Below the pieces are notes generated by a model. That model was not told where the DNA came from. It saw only the letters and a program-made list of their open reading frames with translations, and did no database searches. The position numbers and the translations under genes were made by a program. From positions 1,860,001 to 1,924,000 of the forward strand of contig NZ_CP011319.1 in assembly GCF_001865675.1 (NCBI RefSeq): DNA of 64,000 bases. Reading direction: 5' to 3'. Each line of letters starts with the position of its first letter. Position 1 is the stretch's first letter. This document shows, piece after piece, positions 11,201-21,736 of this stretch. The DNA comes from Janthinobacterium sp. 1_2014MBL_MicDiv (GTDB lineage Bacteria; Pseudomonadota; Gammaproteobacteria; Burkholderiales; Burkholderiaceae_D).

Positions 11201-11589
11201 GGCCATGGTGGTTCACGGGCAGGGTCGCCGCCAAGCACAACAACGACAAGAACTTGCCTGTCGGGCAGGAAAAGTACACGGCGTGGCTGTTTTCCGGGCG
11301 CACCGTGTATGACATCAGCAAGAACTGGGACATCGGCGTGCTGGCGGCCGTGATGGGCAGTCCGCAGGGCGGCAGCCGCCAGTGGGCCAACGGCGTCGAA
11401 GTCGGTTATCTGCTGGCGCAAAACCTGTGGCTGTCGGCCGGCCACAACTGGTCGGGCTTTTCCGACCGCGACCTGACGGGCGCCGACTACACGGCGCGCG
11501 GCCCCTACCTGCGCCTGCGCTTCAAGTTCGATGAAAACCTGTTCAAAGGCAAAGACGCCACCATCAACCGTACCCTGGCCCGGCCATGA
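8284..11589 (+). CDS. Outer-membrane beta-barrel protein with N-terminal Ig-like domain
   Basis: About 1101 residues from ATG 8284. This start gives a clean Sec signal peptide (MKRTLPAPRRMAAALALLAF ending FGHAQ); an in-frame ATG at 8221 overlaps the previous stop but would put 21 residues ahead of it. After the signal comes a segment resembling a bacterial Ig-like (Big) domain (VAVETDRNDVPADGQSPVTV style, with RLYDEHGKPLAG). The long remainder consists of alternating amphipathic strands with aromatic girdles (for example YARYENQTGLASAYS, WLNTIAWARKLSRDWTF) and a final strand RGPYLRLRFKF, typical of a large outer-membrane barrel. No TonB box or plug domain is obvious. It lies 52 bases after the DUF11 gene and overlaps the OmpA gene, so a joint role in exporting or anchoring the repeat protein is likely but inferred. 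Confidence 0.6.
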   Translation: MKRTLPAPRRMAAALALLAFPAFGHAQLPLPDNAAGSAVAAPSFLAGKVGGTDYALNRGVARIAVETDRNDVPADGQSPVTVTVRLYDEHGKPLAGTALLTIEASGGRILLPGARTDELGPERRDVDRVTPGTQLTVENGEASFSLLAPATPQDVLLRVSAGSVAAQGTISFLPELRDMLAVGLIDGIISKRSLSSSDIAPSRFNDGFERDIVRWSRAFNNGKANVAGRAAMFLKGTIRGDALLTAAYDSDKDTRARLLRDVNPEEFYPVYGDSSVRNFDARSSDRLYVRIDKQKSYVLYGDFATGDGFSQMTGGGAVANLQQRKLGQYNRTATGGRGHYEHDGIVANAFAINDSLKQVVEEYRANGTSGPFAVRNNNAIENSEKIEIVVRDKNQNGNIVQVTQLRRFEDYSFEPFSGRILFKQAIPALTPNGDPQSIRVSYEVDQGGEKFWTLGVDGQVQLGKMVSLGGSAVEDRNPLSPYKLHSVNAGLRFGEHSLLVIEVARTTSTSYSAGGNIYTTPSGQAGELRDEVSGNAARVELQHKDEKLEAKAYWSRSDRDFNNTAAGITGGRGEAGVKAGYKLSPAVTVYGEAIRSDERSTDARRDAQRLGVAWNASERWLLDVSVQHMKESGGMPSTAGIAPNTSPLGTGLNPTGGFFGNGTANTAIDPVTGGSITTFAPINPGAGTGTTVPLDATTVRLGVQYKATERWTLNGDVEKSVSDTDQHRYGLGAQYQLAERSRLYARYENQTGLASAYSLNPADRSTSFVAGADTGYMPGGTVFGEYRMRDAMDYSLSNQRDLQLASGLRNTWNLGEGLAANTNIEYLKVMNGQQQQAVAVAAGFDYSANPLWRASVKLEYRRLFDSEIAPGDQRQDQWLNTIAWARKLSRDWTFLARNYLLYTRNNDDASGAPVGNVLQDRAQLGFAWRPVDDNRFNGLARYEYKTVRDQSQIDGDNYRAHIVSTHFDYHPSRPWWFTGRVAAKHNNDKNLPVGQEKYTAWLFSGRTVYDISKNWDIGVLAAVMGSPQGGSRQWANGVEVGYLLAQNLWLSAGHNWSGFSDRDLTGADYTARGPYLRLRFKFDENLFKGKDATINRTLARP

Positions 11590-12671
11590 CCTATACCATG
11601 CGAAAACTCTCCAATATGAAACTGACCCCGATACCGACGATGCTGCTGCCGCTCGCCAGCCTGCTGGCCATGGGCCTGGCCCAGGCGGCCACGCCCACCT
11701 TGCCGGCGGCGCCGCTGGCCATGCCCGAGCTGCGCATCAGCGACCGGGCCGTCTCGGCCGACCAGCAGGCGTACCGCGTGCTGCAGGAACGCATCAAAAA
11801 GCTCAACGACGGCGGCGTGCGCGTGGGCGATTATTACCTGTCCAAGGCGCAATGCTGGCTCGACGTGTCGTTCCACGAATACACGCGTAACGACCGCTCG
11901 GCCTTCCCCCTGCAGGCGCTGCAGGAATCGGCAAAGATCGTTGCCGCGCTGGAAGACGGCAGCACGCCCAATCCCGGCGACGCCACGCCGCTGGTGAACG
12001 AGGCCACGCGCTTGCGCGACGATTTGTGGCACAGCTTTACGCAGCTGCGCCAGTCGCCCGGTTTCGCCTGTGCGGCGCAGAAGGTGGCGTGCGGCGAAGT
12101 GGAGCTGGTGCATGCGGGCAATGAGTACAAGCAGCAGGGCTGGCGCCACGCGAACCCGTACGTGCAGCTGGCCGAGGATGCGCAGGCCGCCGCCCAGTCC
12201 GCTGCAGCCGCGTGCCCGGCCGACAAGCCGAAGCCGGAACCGCAGCCGGACATTTTGCCGCCGCGCATCGAGCATGAGCGCATCACGCTGGACATGGATG
12301 CCCTGTTCCGTTTCGACAAGGCGGGTGCGGCCGACATGCTGCCGCAGGGCATTGATAAAATCCGCGAACTGGCGGCGCGCCTGAAGCAGGGCTATGTGCA
12401 GATCGATACCCTGAGCGTGACGGGCCACACGGACCGCCTGGGTACGGACAGCTACAACCAGGCCCTGTCGGAGCGGCGCGCGCTGACGGTGAAGCAATTG
12501 CTGCGCGAGCAAGGTATCGCCAATGTCATCAGCGCATATGGCAAGGGCAAGGCGGAACCGCTCGTATCCTGCGAGAAGGTGGCGCCGCGCGCGGCCCTGA
12601 TCGCCTGCCTGCAGCCGAACCGCAGGGTGGAGATCGAGTTGACGGGTATCAAGAGCGCGCGCAAGGACTGA
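11586..12671 (+). CDS. OmpA-family peptidoglycan-associated protein
   Basis: 361 residues from ATG 11586, which overlaps the preceding stop as ATGA; ATGs at 11601 and 11616 are alternatives, the last giving the tidiest signal peptide (MKLTPIPTMLLPLASLLAMG, cleavage after LAQA). The middle (~residues 40-215) is a helical region without a recognised family. The C-terminal ~130 residues are a typical OmpA-like domain: LDMDALFRFDKAG, then LSVTGHTDRLGTDSYNQALS and the late motif QPNRRVEIELTG, where the Asp and Arg bind meso-diaminopimelate of peptidoglycan. It probably tethers the outer-membrane partner encoded just upstream to the cell wall. It converges on the hydrolase gene with only two bases between the stops. 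Confidence 0.85.
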   Translation: MTYTMRKLSNMKLTPIPTMLLPLASLLAMGLAQAATPTLPAAPLAMPELRISDRAVSADQQAYRVLQERIKKLNDGGVRVGDYYLSKAQCWLDVSFHEYTRNDRSAFPLQALQESAKIVAALEDGSTPNPGDATPLVNEATRLRDDLWHSFTQLRQSPGFACAAQKVACGEVELVHAGNEYKQQGWRHANPYVQLAEDAQAAAQSAAAACPADKPKPEPQPDILPPRIEHERITLDMDALFRFDKAGAADMLPQGIDKIRELAARLKQGYVQIDTLSVTGHTDRLGTDSYNQALSERRALTVKQLLREQGIANVISAYGKGKAEPLVSCEKVAPRAALIACLQPNRRVEIELTGIKSARKD

Positions 12672-12673
12672 AC

Positions 12674-13570
12674 TTAACGCGTTTGCCCGTCGACAAACAT
12701 CAGGATGGCGCCCGCCACGGCCTGCGGCGCTTCGCGCTGCGGGAAGTGGCCTATGCCTTCGAGCAACACGCGCTGGTAGGGGCCGCTGAAATGGCGTTCG
12801 CGTCCAGCCGAACTGTCCGGCTGGTTGCAGGCGTCGGCCGCGCCGTGCAGCACCAGGGTGGGCAGGCTGAGCACGGGCGCCGGCTGCAGCAGCGCTTCGT
12901 CGGCCGCATACGCGGGGTCGCCTTCGGCAAAGGCCCAGCGGTGGCGGTAGGAATGCAGCACCACCTCGGCCCAGTCGGGGCCGTCGAAGGCCTGGCTGGC
13001 CCGGGCGAAAGCGGCTTCGCTATACCAGCCGGCGGGCGACCAGCTATCCCACATCATGCGGGCAAAGGCGTGGCGGTCATGCTCGACCGCATGCCGGCCC
13101 CGGGGCGTGGCCATGAACCAGTGGTACCAGTAATTGCGCGCCTGCTGGTAGGACAGCGCTTGCCGCGGATCGTTCGTGCCATAGCCGACGGACAGCATGA
13201 CCAGGCCGCAGGCCGCATCGTGGCGCAAGCCGCAGGCGTTGGCCACGGCGCGCGCGCCCCAGTCGTGTCCCACCAGCAAGGGCTGCTCCAGTCGCATGGC
13301 GTCGATAAAATCGAGCAAGTCGCGTCCCAGCGCGGCCAGCTGGCCGCTGCGCGGCGTGTCCGCATGGCGGAAGCGCGTGGGCGCGAAGCCGCGCAGGGCG
13401 GGCGCCAGCACGCGGTAGCCGGCGGCCGCCAGTACCGTGGCCGTGCCGGCCCAGCTTTCCGGACTGTCGGGCCAGCCGTGCACGAGCACGGCGCAGCGCT
13501 GCCCGGCCGGGTTCCATTCCAGGTAAGCCACGTCCAGCAGCGGCGTGGCGATGTGTTGATAGTCTTGCAT
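12674..13570 (-). CDS. Alpha/beta hydrolase, epoxide hydrolase/dehalogenase type
   Basis: 298 residues. The oxyanion motif HGWPDSPESW and the nucleophile elbow GHDWGARAV (Asp in place of Ser) place it with the Asp-nucleophile epoxide hydrolases, haloalkane dehalogenases and fluoroacetate-type dehalogenases. A catalytic His is present near the C-terminus in GIGHFPQREAP, and a helical cap region lies between. No signal peptide, so cytoplasmic. It is transcribed divergently from a LysR gene across a 110-base gap with repeated ATGAA/TTCAT half-sites, which suggests the regulator controls it. The substrate cannot be told from sequence. Confidence 0.8.
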   Translation of the reverse strand: MQDYQHIATPLLDVAYLEWNPAGQRCAVLVHGWPDSPESWAGTATVLAAAGYRVLAPALRGFAPTRFRHADTPRSGQLAALGRDLLDFIDAMRLEQPLLVGHDWGARAVANACGLRHDAACGLVMLSVGYGTNDPRQALSYQQARNYWYHWFMATPRGRHAVEHDRHAFARMMWDSWSPAGWYSEAAFARASQAFDGPDWAEVVLHSYRHRWAFAEGDPAYAADEALLQPAPVLSLPTLVLHGAADACNQPDSSAGRERHFSGPYQRVLLEGIGHFPQREAPQAVAGAILMFVDGQTR

Positions 13571-13580
13571 GGCATTTACT

Positions 13581-13669
13581 GATGAAGGGTGAGCAGGTCT
13601 TCATCGTAGCGCCAGCAAACAATTTGATTCGTGATGAATTCGTCGATATTATGTTCATATCTTGATGAA
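13581..13669. promoter_or_regulatory. Shared operator/promoter region, hydrolase and LysR genes
   Basis: The divergent gap holds several copies of the same half-site: GATGAA at 13581-13586 facing TTCATC at 13600-13605, ATGAAT around 13634, and TTCAT at 13654-13658 facing ATGAA at 13665-13669 with six bases between. The last dyad lies directly upstream of the LysR start, where an autoregulatory site is usual. Binding is inferred from symmetry and position. Confidence 0.4.
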
Positions 13670-13680
13670 TTGGAGCAGCC

Positions 13681-14562
13681 ATGCCTGGCTCGGAATCACT
13701 GACACTCGATATCGTTCTGCTGCGCAGCCTGCTTGAAGTGGTGGACGCCGGCGGTTTCGCGCTGGCCGCGCAAAACCTGGCACTGACGCCGTCGGCCGTC
13801 AGCGGCCATATCAAGCGCCTGGAACGTAGCGCCGGTAAACAATTGCTGGTACGCACGACGCGCAGCCTGGAACTGACGGCCGCCGGCGAACTGCTGTATA
13901 TGTACGCGCGCAATATCGTCGACCTGGAACGCGAGGCCCGTGCCAGGCTTGGCGGTGCATCGCTGCAGGGCCGGCTGGTCCTGGGGGCGTCGGAGGATTT
14001 CGCTGGCGCCTGGCTGCCGCAGGTGCTGCACACCTTCCAGCGCTGGCATCCGCAAGCGTCGATCGAATTGAAGGTGGGCATCACGGCCGACCTGCTGCGG
14101 CGCCAGGCGCACGAGCAGATCGATGTCATCTTCGGCAAGCAATGCAGCCGCACGGAAGGAGAAGGCGAGCTGTTGTGGTCTGAACCGCTGGTGTGGGCGT
14201 ATGCGGCCGGCCGCCTGCCCGATGCCGCGCAGGCCTTGCCATTGGCATTGTTTCCCGCACCGTGCGTCTACCGCGAGGCGGCCCTTGCCGCGCTGGCCCA
14301 GGCGGAGCATCGCTGGCGGCTGGCGTTTGACAGCGCCAGCATGGCCGGTTGCCTGGCGGCGGCGCAGTCCGGCTTTGCCGTGACGCCGGTGGCCCGTAGC
14401 CAGATGCGCGACGGCTTGCGCATCCTGGGTGCGGCGGAAGGCTTGCCGGCGCTGCCGGACGCCCGCTTTTATGCGTTTCCTCGGAATAAGACGCCCGCCG
14501 TGCTGGCGCTGGTCGAGGCCGTGCGCGGCGCCGGGCAGCGGCACCAGTTTCATGCCGCGTGA
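13681..14562 (+). CDS. LysR-family transcriptional regulator
   Basis: 293 residues. The N-terminal winged helix-turn-helix is clear (FALAAQNLALTPSAVSGHIK, RTTRSLELTAAGELLY), followed by a linker helix and the periplasmic-binding-protein-like effector domain (LVLGASEDFAGAWLP). The effector domain is standard length. It is divergent from the Asp-nucleophile hydrolase, the usual arrangement for a LysR protein and its target. The start ATG at 13681 is preceded by GGAG (13672-13675). Confidence 0.88.
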   Translation: MPGSESLTLDIVLLRSLLEVVDAGGFALAAQNLALTPSAVSGHIKRLERSAGKQLLVRTTRSLELTAAGELLYMYARNIVDLEREARARLGGASLQGRLVLGASEDFAGAWLPQVLHTFQRWHPQASIELKVGITADLLRRQAHEQIDVIFGKQCSRTEGEGELLWSEPLVWAYAAGRLPDAAQALPLALFPAPCVYREAALAALAQAEHRWRLAFDSASMAGCLAAAQSGFAVTPVARSQMRDGLRILGAAEGLPALPDARFYAFPRNKTPAVLALVEAVRGAGQRHQFHAA

Positions 14563-14616
14563 ACACACCATTGTTTAGCCTGCGTCATGGGGCGGTCATA
14601 TGCCGCTGTTATGATG

Positions 14617-15003
14617 TTCTTGTTGGCACACAGCATGCGTTGCGCAGATCACTACGCTCCGGGAGCGATAGGATGCAGGCATGACTCAACAGCTTAGCCG
14701 GTGAGCTCAACCATCGGCACCAGACAGGTCGGCGCGGCAAGAAATATTGCCGCGCCGACAAGCAAAGCAGGGCAGGGCGGGGAAAAGACAGGAAACGGCC
14801 GGGGATTTAATGAAGTCCTAAGCCTGCTGCAGGGAAGGACTGGCATAGTGGATACATGGCGCACGGAAACCCCGGGCCCAAGGTTGCCGGACACCTCAAT
14901 GACCGGCACGATTTCCACTTTTCAAGTGTTTTCCGTTTTATCCCTGCGCTCTGAAACAGCGTTTCAACCGGCTGCCGCGACTTGCGAAGCCGGTTTTTTT
15001 TTG
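14617..15003 (+). ncRNA. Candidate structured RNA or long 3' UTR
   Basis: The 507 bases between the LysR stop and the end of the aminopeptidase gene have no convincing coding frame but carry successive stem-loops on the plus strand: a 13-bp perfect stem at 14728-14740/14747-14759, AGTCC/GGACT at 14814-14818/14837-14841, TGCCGG/CCGGCA at 14885-14890/14903-14908, CACTT/AAGTG at 14916-14920/14924-14928, TGAAAC/GTTTCA at 14952-14957/14961-14966, then an intrinsic terminator ending in nine Ts. A TATGAT hexamer near 14611 could be a -10 element. I compared it by eye with 6S RNA, tmRNA, RNase P RNA and common riboswitches and recognised none. It may equally be the LysR 3' UTR. The 5' boundary is a guess. 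Confidence 0.35.
14966..15002 (+). terminator. Intrinsic terminator
   Basis: AACCGGCT (14966-14973) pairs with AGCCGGTT (14988-14995), followed by a run of Ts through 15002. It ends plus-strand transcription from the LysR gene or from an independent RNA. Confidence 0.75.
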
Positions 15004-15026
15004 CCTGGATTTTCGTATGGGGAGGG

Positions 15027-15061
15027 AAAACGCCCGGCGTCGCTGGAGTGCGGTGCCGGGC
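15027..15061 (-). terminator. Probable terminator of the aminopeptidase gene
   Basis: On the minus strand, GCCCGGC (15061-15055) pairs with GCCGGGC (15038-15032) and is followed by G and four Ts. It starts just past the aminopeptidase stop. The T-tract is short. Confidence 0.5.
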
Positions 15062-15069
15062 ATGGGGCC

Positions 15070-17781
<2,712 letters not shown>

Positions 17782-17969
17782 GAGTAAAACGCCCGCCAGC
17801 CGGGTAGGCTGCGAGCGTCATGGCGGTTGGGGGACATCGCTGGAACTGAAAGCCAGCGTTCCCGTACAGCAATCTAAGACGAAATCCGGGCAAAGTCAAC
17901 GCACTGTGGCCGGCGCGCCGCATCCTGGCGCTGGTATGATGGGCGCCTGACTTCATTCATGGGGGACGC

Positions 17970-18680
17970 ATGACCGAACCGATGATCGACCTGTACACGG
18001 CCGCCACGCCGAACGGCCACAAGGTTTCCGTGGCGCTGGAAGAACTGGCGCTGCCCTATGCGCTGCACGTGCTGGAGCTGTCGCAGCACCAGCAAAAGGC
18101 GCCGTGGTTCCTGGCCATCAATCCGAACGGCCGCATCCCGGCCATCGTCGACCGCGCGAACGACGATTTTGCCGTCTTCGAGTCGGGCGCCATCCTCGTT
18201 TACCTGGCGGAAAAGACGGGCCGGCTGATGCCGCAGGACGCCAAGGGGCGTTCGCGCGTGATGCAGTGGCTGATGTTCCAGATGGGCGGCGTCGGTCCCA
18301 TGATGGGCCAGGCGAACGTGTTTTACCGCTATTTCCCCGAGAAGATCCAGCCGGCCATCGACCGCTACCAGGGCGAGAGCCGGCGCTTGCTGCGCGTGCT
18401 CGACACGCACCTGGCAAGCCACGAATACCTGGCGGGCGACTATTCGATCGCCGATATCGCCAACTGGGCCTGGGCGCGCACCTATAAATGGTCGGGCCTG
18501 GCCATCGACGACATGCCGCACCTGCGGCGCTGGATGGCCGCCATCTACGCGCGCCCGGCGGCGCAGCGCGGCATCCTGCTGCCACCGTCGCCCATCGACA
18601 GCGACGCCGATGCGCAAGCCACGGCCGCTTTTTCCGCGCGCGCCCGCGGCATGGTCGAAATGGGCAAGCCGCACTCCTGA
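17970..18680 (+). CDS. Glutathione S-transferase, Nu/Ure2p-like
   Basis: 236 residues. The thioredoxin-fold N-terminal domain begins TAATPNGHKVSVALEE and contains NPNGRIPAIVD and FESGAILVYLAEKTG, the glutathione-binding elements of YfcG/YghU-type (Nu class) GSTs, where disulfide reductase activity is common. The all-helical C-terminal domain has YLAGDYSIADIANW. Cytoplasmic. A GGGGGA ribosome-binding site precedes ATG 17970. A second, divergent GST follows after 35 bases, likely on the same transcript. Confidence 0.87.
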   Translation: MTEPMIDLYTAATPNGHKVSVALEELALPYALHVLELSQHQQKAPWFLAINPNGRIPAIVDRANDDFAVFESGAILVYLAEKTGRLMPQDAKGRSRVMQWLMFQMGGVGPMMGQANVFYRYFPEKIQPAIDRYQGESRRLLRVLDTHLASHEYLAGDYSIADIANWAWARTYKWSGLAIDDMPHLRRWMAAIYARPAAQRGILLPPSPIDSDADAQATAAFSARARGMVEMGKPHS

Positions 18681-18715
18681 TTTTTCAACCACCATAACGA
18701 TACCGAGACCAGCAC

Positions 18716-19339
18716 ATGAAACTGTATATCAGCCCCCGCACGCCGAATCCACGCCGCGTCACCATGTTCATCGCCGAAAAAGGCATCGCCGGCATCGAGG
18801 AAGTGGCGCTCGACCTGATGGCGGGCCAGCACCGCGATCCCGCCTTCCTGGAAAAGAACCCGATGGGCCGCGTGCCGGCGCTGGAATTGCCGGACGGACG
18901 CGTGCTGGCCGAGACGCGCGCCATCTGCACCTACCTGGAAGGCCTGCAGCCGCAGCCCAACCTGATGGGAGAAGGTTTTGAAGAACGCGCCTTCATCGAA
19001 ATGGCCGACCGCAGGGTGGAACTGCACCTGTTCATGGGCATCGCCAACTGCATCCGCCACAGCCATCCGGCCCTGGTGGCGCTGGAAAACCCGCAGTTCC
19101 CCGACTTCGGCGCGGCGCAGGGCGCGAAAATGCGCGAGACGGCGCAGTGGCTCGACCAGCTGCTGGCCAGCCAGCCATATATCGCCGGCGACCGCTTCAC
19201 CATCGCCGATATCACGGCCTTCTGCGCGCTGGAGTTTGCGCGCGGCCTGATGAAATACAAGCCGGGTGCGGAAGGCTTGCAGCATCTGCAGGCTTACCGC
19301 GACCGCATCGCCGAGCGTCCCAGCGCGCAGGCCAAATAA
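18716..19339 (+). CDS. Glutathione S-transferase
   Basis: 207 residues with the usual two-domain layout: MKLYISPRTPNPRRVTMFIA and NPMGRVPALELPDGRVL in the thioredoxin-like half, then IAGDRFTIADITAF in the helical half. It is not a recent duplicate of the GST just upstream, since the two differ throughout and in class signature. The catalytic residue position holds Ser/Thr-Pro-rich sequence rather than an obvious Tyr. Shares a probable transcript with its neighbour and ends at a strong bidirectional terminator. Confidence 0.85.
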   Translation: MKLYISPRTPNPRRVTMFIAEKGIAGIEEVALDLMAGQHRDPAFLEKNPMGRVPALELPDGRVLAETRAICTYLEGLQPQPNLMGEGFEERAFIEMADRRVELHLFMGIANCIRHSHPALVALENPQFPDFGAAQGAKMRETAQWLDQLLASQPYIAGDRFTIADITAFCALEFARGLMKYKPGAEGLQHLQAYRDRIAERPSAQAK

Positions 19340-19352
19340 ACGATTCCAGCAG

Positions 19353-19391
19353 AAAAAAACGCCTGCGCCGGAGGCTCCGGCGCAGGCGTTT
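19353..19391. terminator. Bidirectional intrinsic terminator
   Basis: AAACGCCTGCGCCGGAG and its complement form a near-perfect stem of about 16-17 bp centred on 19374. Seven As on the left (19353-19359) act as a T-run for the minus strand and GTTT on the right serves the plus strand. It sits between the converging GST and oligopeptidase genes. Confidence 0.85.
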
Positions 19392-19429
19392 GCGCGTACG
19401 GGCGGCGCGTCAGGCCGCGCGCGCCGGGC

Positions 19430-21535
19430 TTACTTCAGCTGCTTGAGCAGGAAGGTGTAGGTCAGCGCCCACATCTGCGCCTGCTGGTCGTTGTTGGCGG
19501 CGCCCGCATGGCCGCCTTCCGTGTTTTCCCAGTACAGCACGTCGTGACCCTGCTCTTCCATCTTCGCCACCATCTTGCGCGCATGGCCGGGGTGGACGCG
19601 GTCGTCGCGCGTCGAGGTGGTCAACAGCACGCGTGGATATTTCTTGTCCTTGAAGACGTTCTGGTAGGGCGAGTACTTGCTGATGTAAGCCCATTGTTCG
19701 GCCACATCCGGGTCGCCGTATTCTCCCATCCACGAGGCGCCCGCCAGCATCTTGTGGTAGCGACGCATGTCGAGCAAGGGCACCTGGCTGACGACGGCGT
19801 TGAACAGGTCAGGCCGCTGCACCAGGACGGCGCCCGTCAGCAGGCCGCCATTGCTGCCGCCCATGATGCCCAGGTGGCGCGGGCTGCTGACTTTGCGCTT
19901 GATCAAGTCCTGCGCCACCGAGATGAAATCGTCGTAGGCGCGCTGGCGGTTTTCCTTCAGCGCCGCCTGGTGCCAGCGCGGGCCGAATTCGCCGCCGCCG
20001 CGGATATTCGCCAGCACGTACACGCCGCCCTTGTTCAGCCATGCTTCGCCGATGATGCCGCTGTAACTCGGTTTCAGCGACACTTCGAAGCCGCCATAGC
20101 CATACAGCACGGTGGGGTTGCTGCCGTTGAATTTCGTCGCCTTGTTCATGATGACGAAGTAGGGCACTTTCGTGCCATCCTTCGACGTCGATTCGAACTG
20201 CTCGACTTTGTACGGCGCGGCGTCGAAGAAGGCGGGCAGCGACTTGATTTTCGTGCGCTGGTCGCTTTGCGCGGTGCCCAGGTACAGCGTGGTCGGATTG
20301 AGGAAGTCAGTCACCGTCAGGAAGTACTGGTCGGAGTCGACCGGGTCGAGCGCGCTGACGGCCAGGGTGCCCAGCGCGGGCGCGTCGACGGCGCGGCGCA
20401 GCCACTTGCCATCCACATGGCGCAATTCCGTCAGGCGGTTCTTGACCTTGTCCAGGGTCGTCACGAGGATGGCCGATTTGGTCGCCGTGACATTGTCCAG
20501 CGAGGACGTGGCGCTCGGCGCATACAGCACTTCCAGGTCCTGCTTGCCCTGCATGAAGGCATGGAAATCCGTGGCCAGCAGCGCGCCCTGCGGATAGGTC
20601 TTGCCGTTGACCTTCCAGTCCGAGCGCAGGGTGATGACCAGCTGGTCGCGCACGGTGAAGGCCGTGGCGTCGTCCGGCTTCGGCACTTTCTTCAGGTTCG
20701 CGCCCTCGCGCAGGAACATTTCGCCGCTATAGAAATCGATCTGGCGCTCGACGAACTGGTGTTCGTAGCCGGGCGTGAAATCCTTGTAGGCGCCGGCGCT
20801 CAGGTCATCGGGTTTGGCTTCATACACCATCTGCGCCTGCGCCAGCGGCGTGCCGCGCCGCCACTGCTTGATGATGCGCGGGTAGCCGGAACTGGTCATC
20901 GAGCCGGGGCCGAAGTCGGTGGAGACGAACAGCGTGTTCTCGTCGATCCAGCTGGCGCTGCCCTTCGCTTCCGGCAGGTTGAAGCCGCCGTCGACAAACG
21001 CGCGCTTGGCCACATCGTATTCGCGGATGACCTTGGCGTCGCCGCCGCCGCGCGACAGGGAAATGAGGCAGCGCTCGCCCTTCGGATACAGGCAGGAGGC
21101 GCCGCCCCACACCCAGTTTTCCTGCTCGCCGGCAGCCAGCTGGTCGAGGTCGATCACGGTTTCCCACACGGGTTCCGCCTGCTGGTACTGCGCCAGCGTG
21201 GTGCGGCGCCAGATGCCGCGCACGTGCTGGGCGTCGCGCCAGAAATTATAGTAATACGCGCCTTCCTTGCTGACGTAGGGGATGCGCTCCTTGGAATTGA
21301 GGATGGTTTTCAGGCGCGCCTGCAGGGCAGGGAAGCCGGGCTGGCTTTCCAGTTCCTTGACGCTGACGGCATTGTGCTGCTTGACCCAGGCCAGCGGCTT
21401 GTCGCCGAGGACTTCTTCCAGCCACAGGTAGGGATCGGCGGGGGCGGCAGCAGGGGCGGGCGCCTGTGCATGGGCGATGCCCGCTGCGGCCAGGCCGAAC
21501 AGCATGCTGCCGGCGAAGGTGCGATATGACGACAT
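19430..21535 (-). CDS. Prolyl oligopeptidase family serine peptidase (S9A), exported
   Basis: 701 residues from ATG 21535, chosen because it has an AAGGA ribosome-binding site eight bases upstream and begins a signal peptide (MSSYRTFAGSMLFGLAAAGI, ending AHAQA). An in-frame extension upstream to 21601 lacks these. The N-terminal part (PYLWLEEVLGDKPLAWVKQH) and beta-propeller region are typical of prolyl endopeptidases. The catalytic domain has GYGGFEVSL, the nucleophile GGSNGG (Ser about residue 561), an Asp in STRDDRVHPGHA and a His in EGGHAG. It cleaves short peptides after proline, probably in the periplasm. Confidence 0.92.
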   Translation of the reverse strand: MSSYRTFAGSMLFGLAAAGIAHAQAPAPAAAPADPYLWLEEVLGDKPLAWVKQHNAVSVKELESQPGFPALQARLKTILNSKERIPYVSKEGAYYYNFWRDAQHVRGIWRRTTLAQYQQAEPVWETVIDLDQLAAGEQENWVWGGASCLYPKGERCLISLSRGGGDAKVIREYDVAKRAFVDGGFNLPEAKGSASWIDENTLFVSTDFGPGSMTSSGYPRIIKQWRRGTPLAQAQMVYEAKPDDLSAGAYKDFTPGYEHQFVERQIDFYSGEMFLREGANLKKVPKPDDATAFTVRDQLVITLRSDWKVNGKTYPQGALLATDFHAFMQGKQDLEVLYAPSATSSLDNVTATKSAILVTTLDKVKNRLTELRHVDGKWLRRAVDAPALGTLAVSALDPVDSDQYFLTVTDFLNPTTLYLGTAQSDQRTKIKSLPAFFDAAPYKVEQFESTSKDGTKVPYFVIMNKATKFNGSNPTVLYGYGGFEVSLKPSYSGIIGEAWLNKGGVYVLANIRGGGEFGPRWHQAALKENRQRAYDDFISVAQDLIKRKVSSPRHLGIMGGSNGGLLTGAVLVQRPDLFNAVVSQVPLLDMRRYHKMLAGASWMGEYGDPDVAEQWAYISKYSPYQNVFKDKKYPRVLLTTSTRDDRVHPGHARKMVAKMEEQGHDVLYWENTEGGHAGAANNDQQAQMWALTYTFLLKQLK

Positions 21536-21736
21536 ATGGGGGTTCCTTGTTGGTCCGATGGAGGCCGCGTTGCAGGCAAAACGGCGCACCCATGGTGCCA
21601 CGGATTGCTGCGGGGAACCAGTATGTCGAGGATATTAGTAAAGAGACGGCATGTTTTTCCTATAATATTTTCCGCTCGCCCGCCCAGCCGTATATTCTGC
21701 GGCTATTCTGCGGCGCGTATTTCCCGGCCTGCCGCG

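Noticed and set aside
8116..11445. 1109-codon open frame on the minus strand opposite the barrel gene
   Set aside because: No domain or signal; the plus frame has a signal peptide, barrel pattern and operon context.
14728..14759. 13-bp perfect hairpin as an intrinsic terminator
   Set aside because: No T-run on either strand; kept only as part of the candidate structured RNA.
14563..15003. 6S RNA, tmRNA or RNase P RNA
   Set aside because: Conserved cores (tmRNA ends with CCA, RNase P GAGGAAAGTCC) are absent.
21661..21666. Perfect TATAAT on the plus strand
   Set aside because: The next plus-strand gene is over 600 bases away with a minus-strand gene between; no -35 seen. Probably chance in an AT-rich gap.
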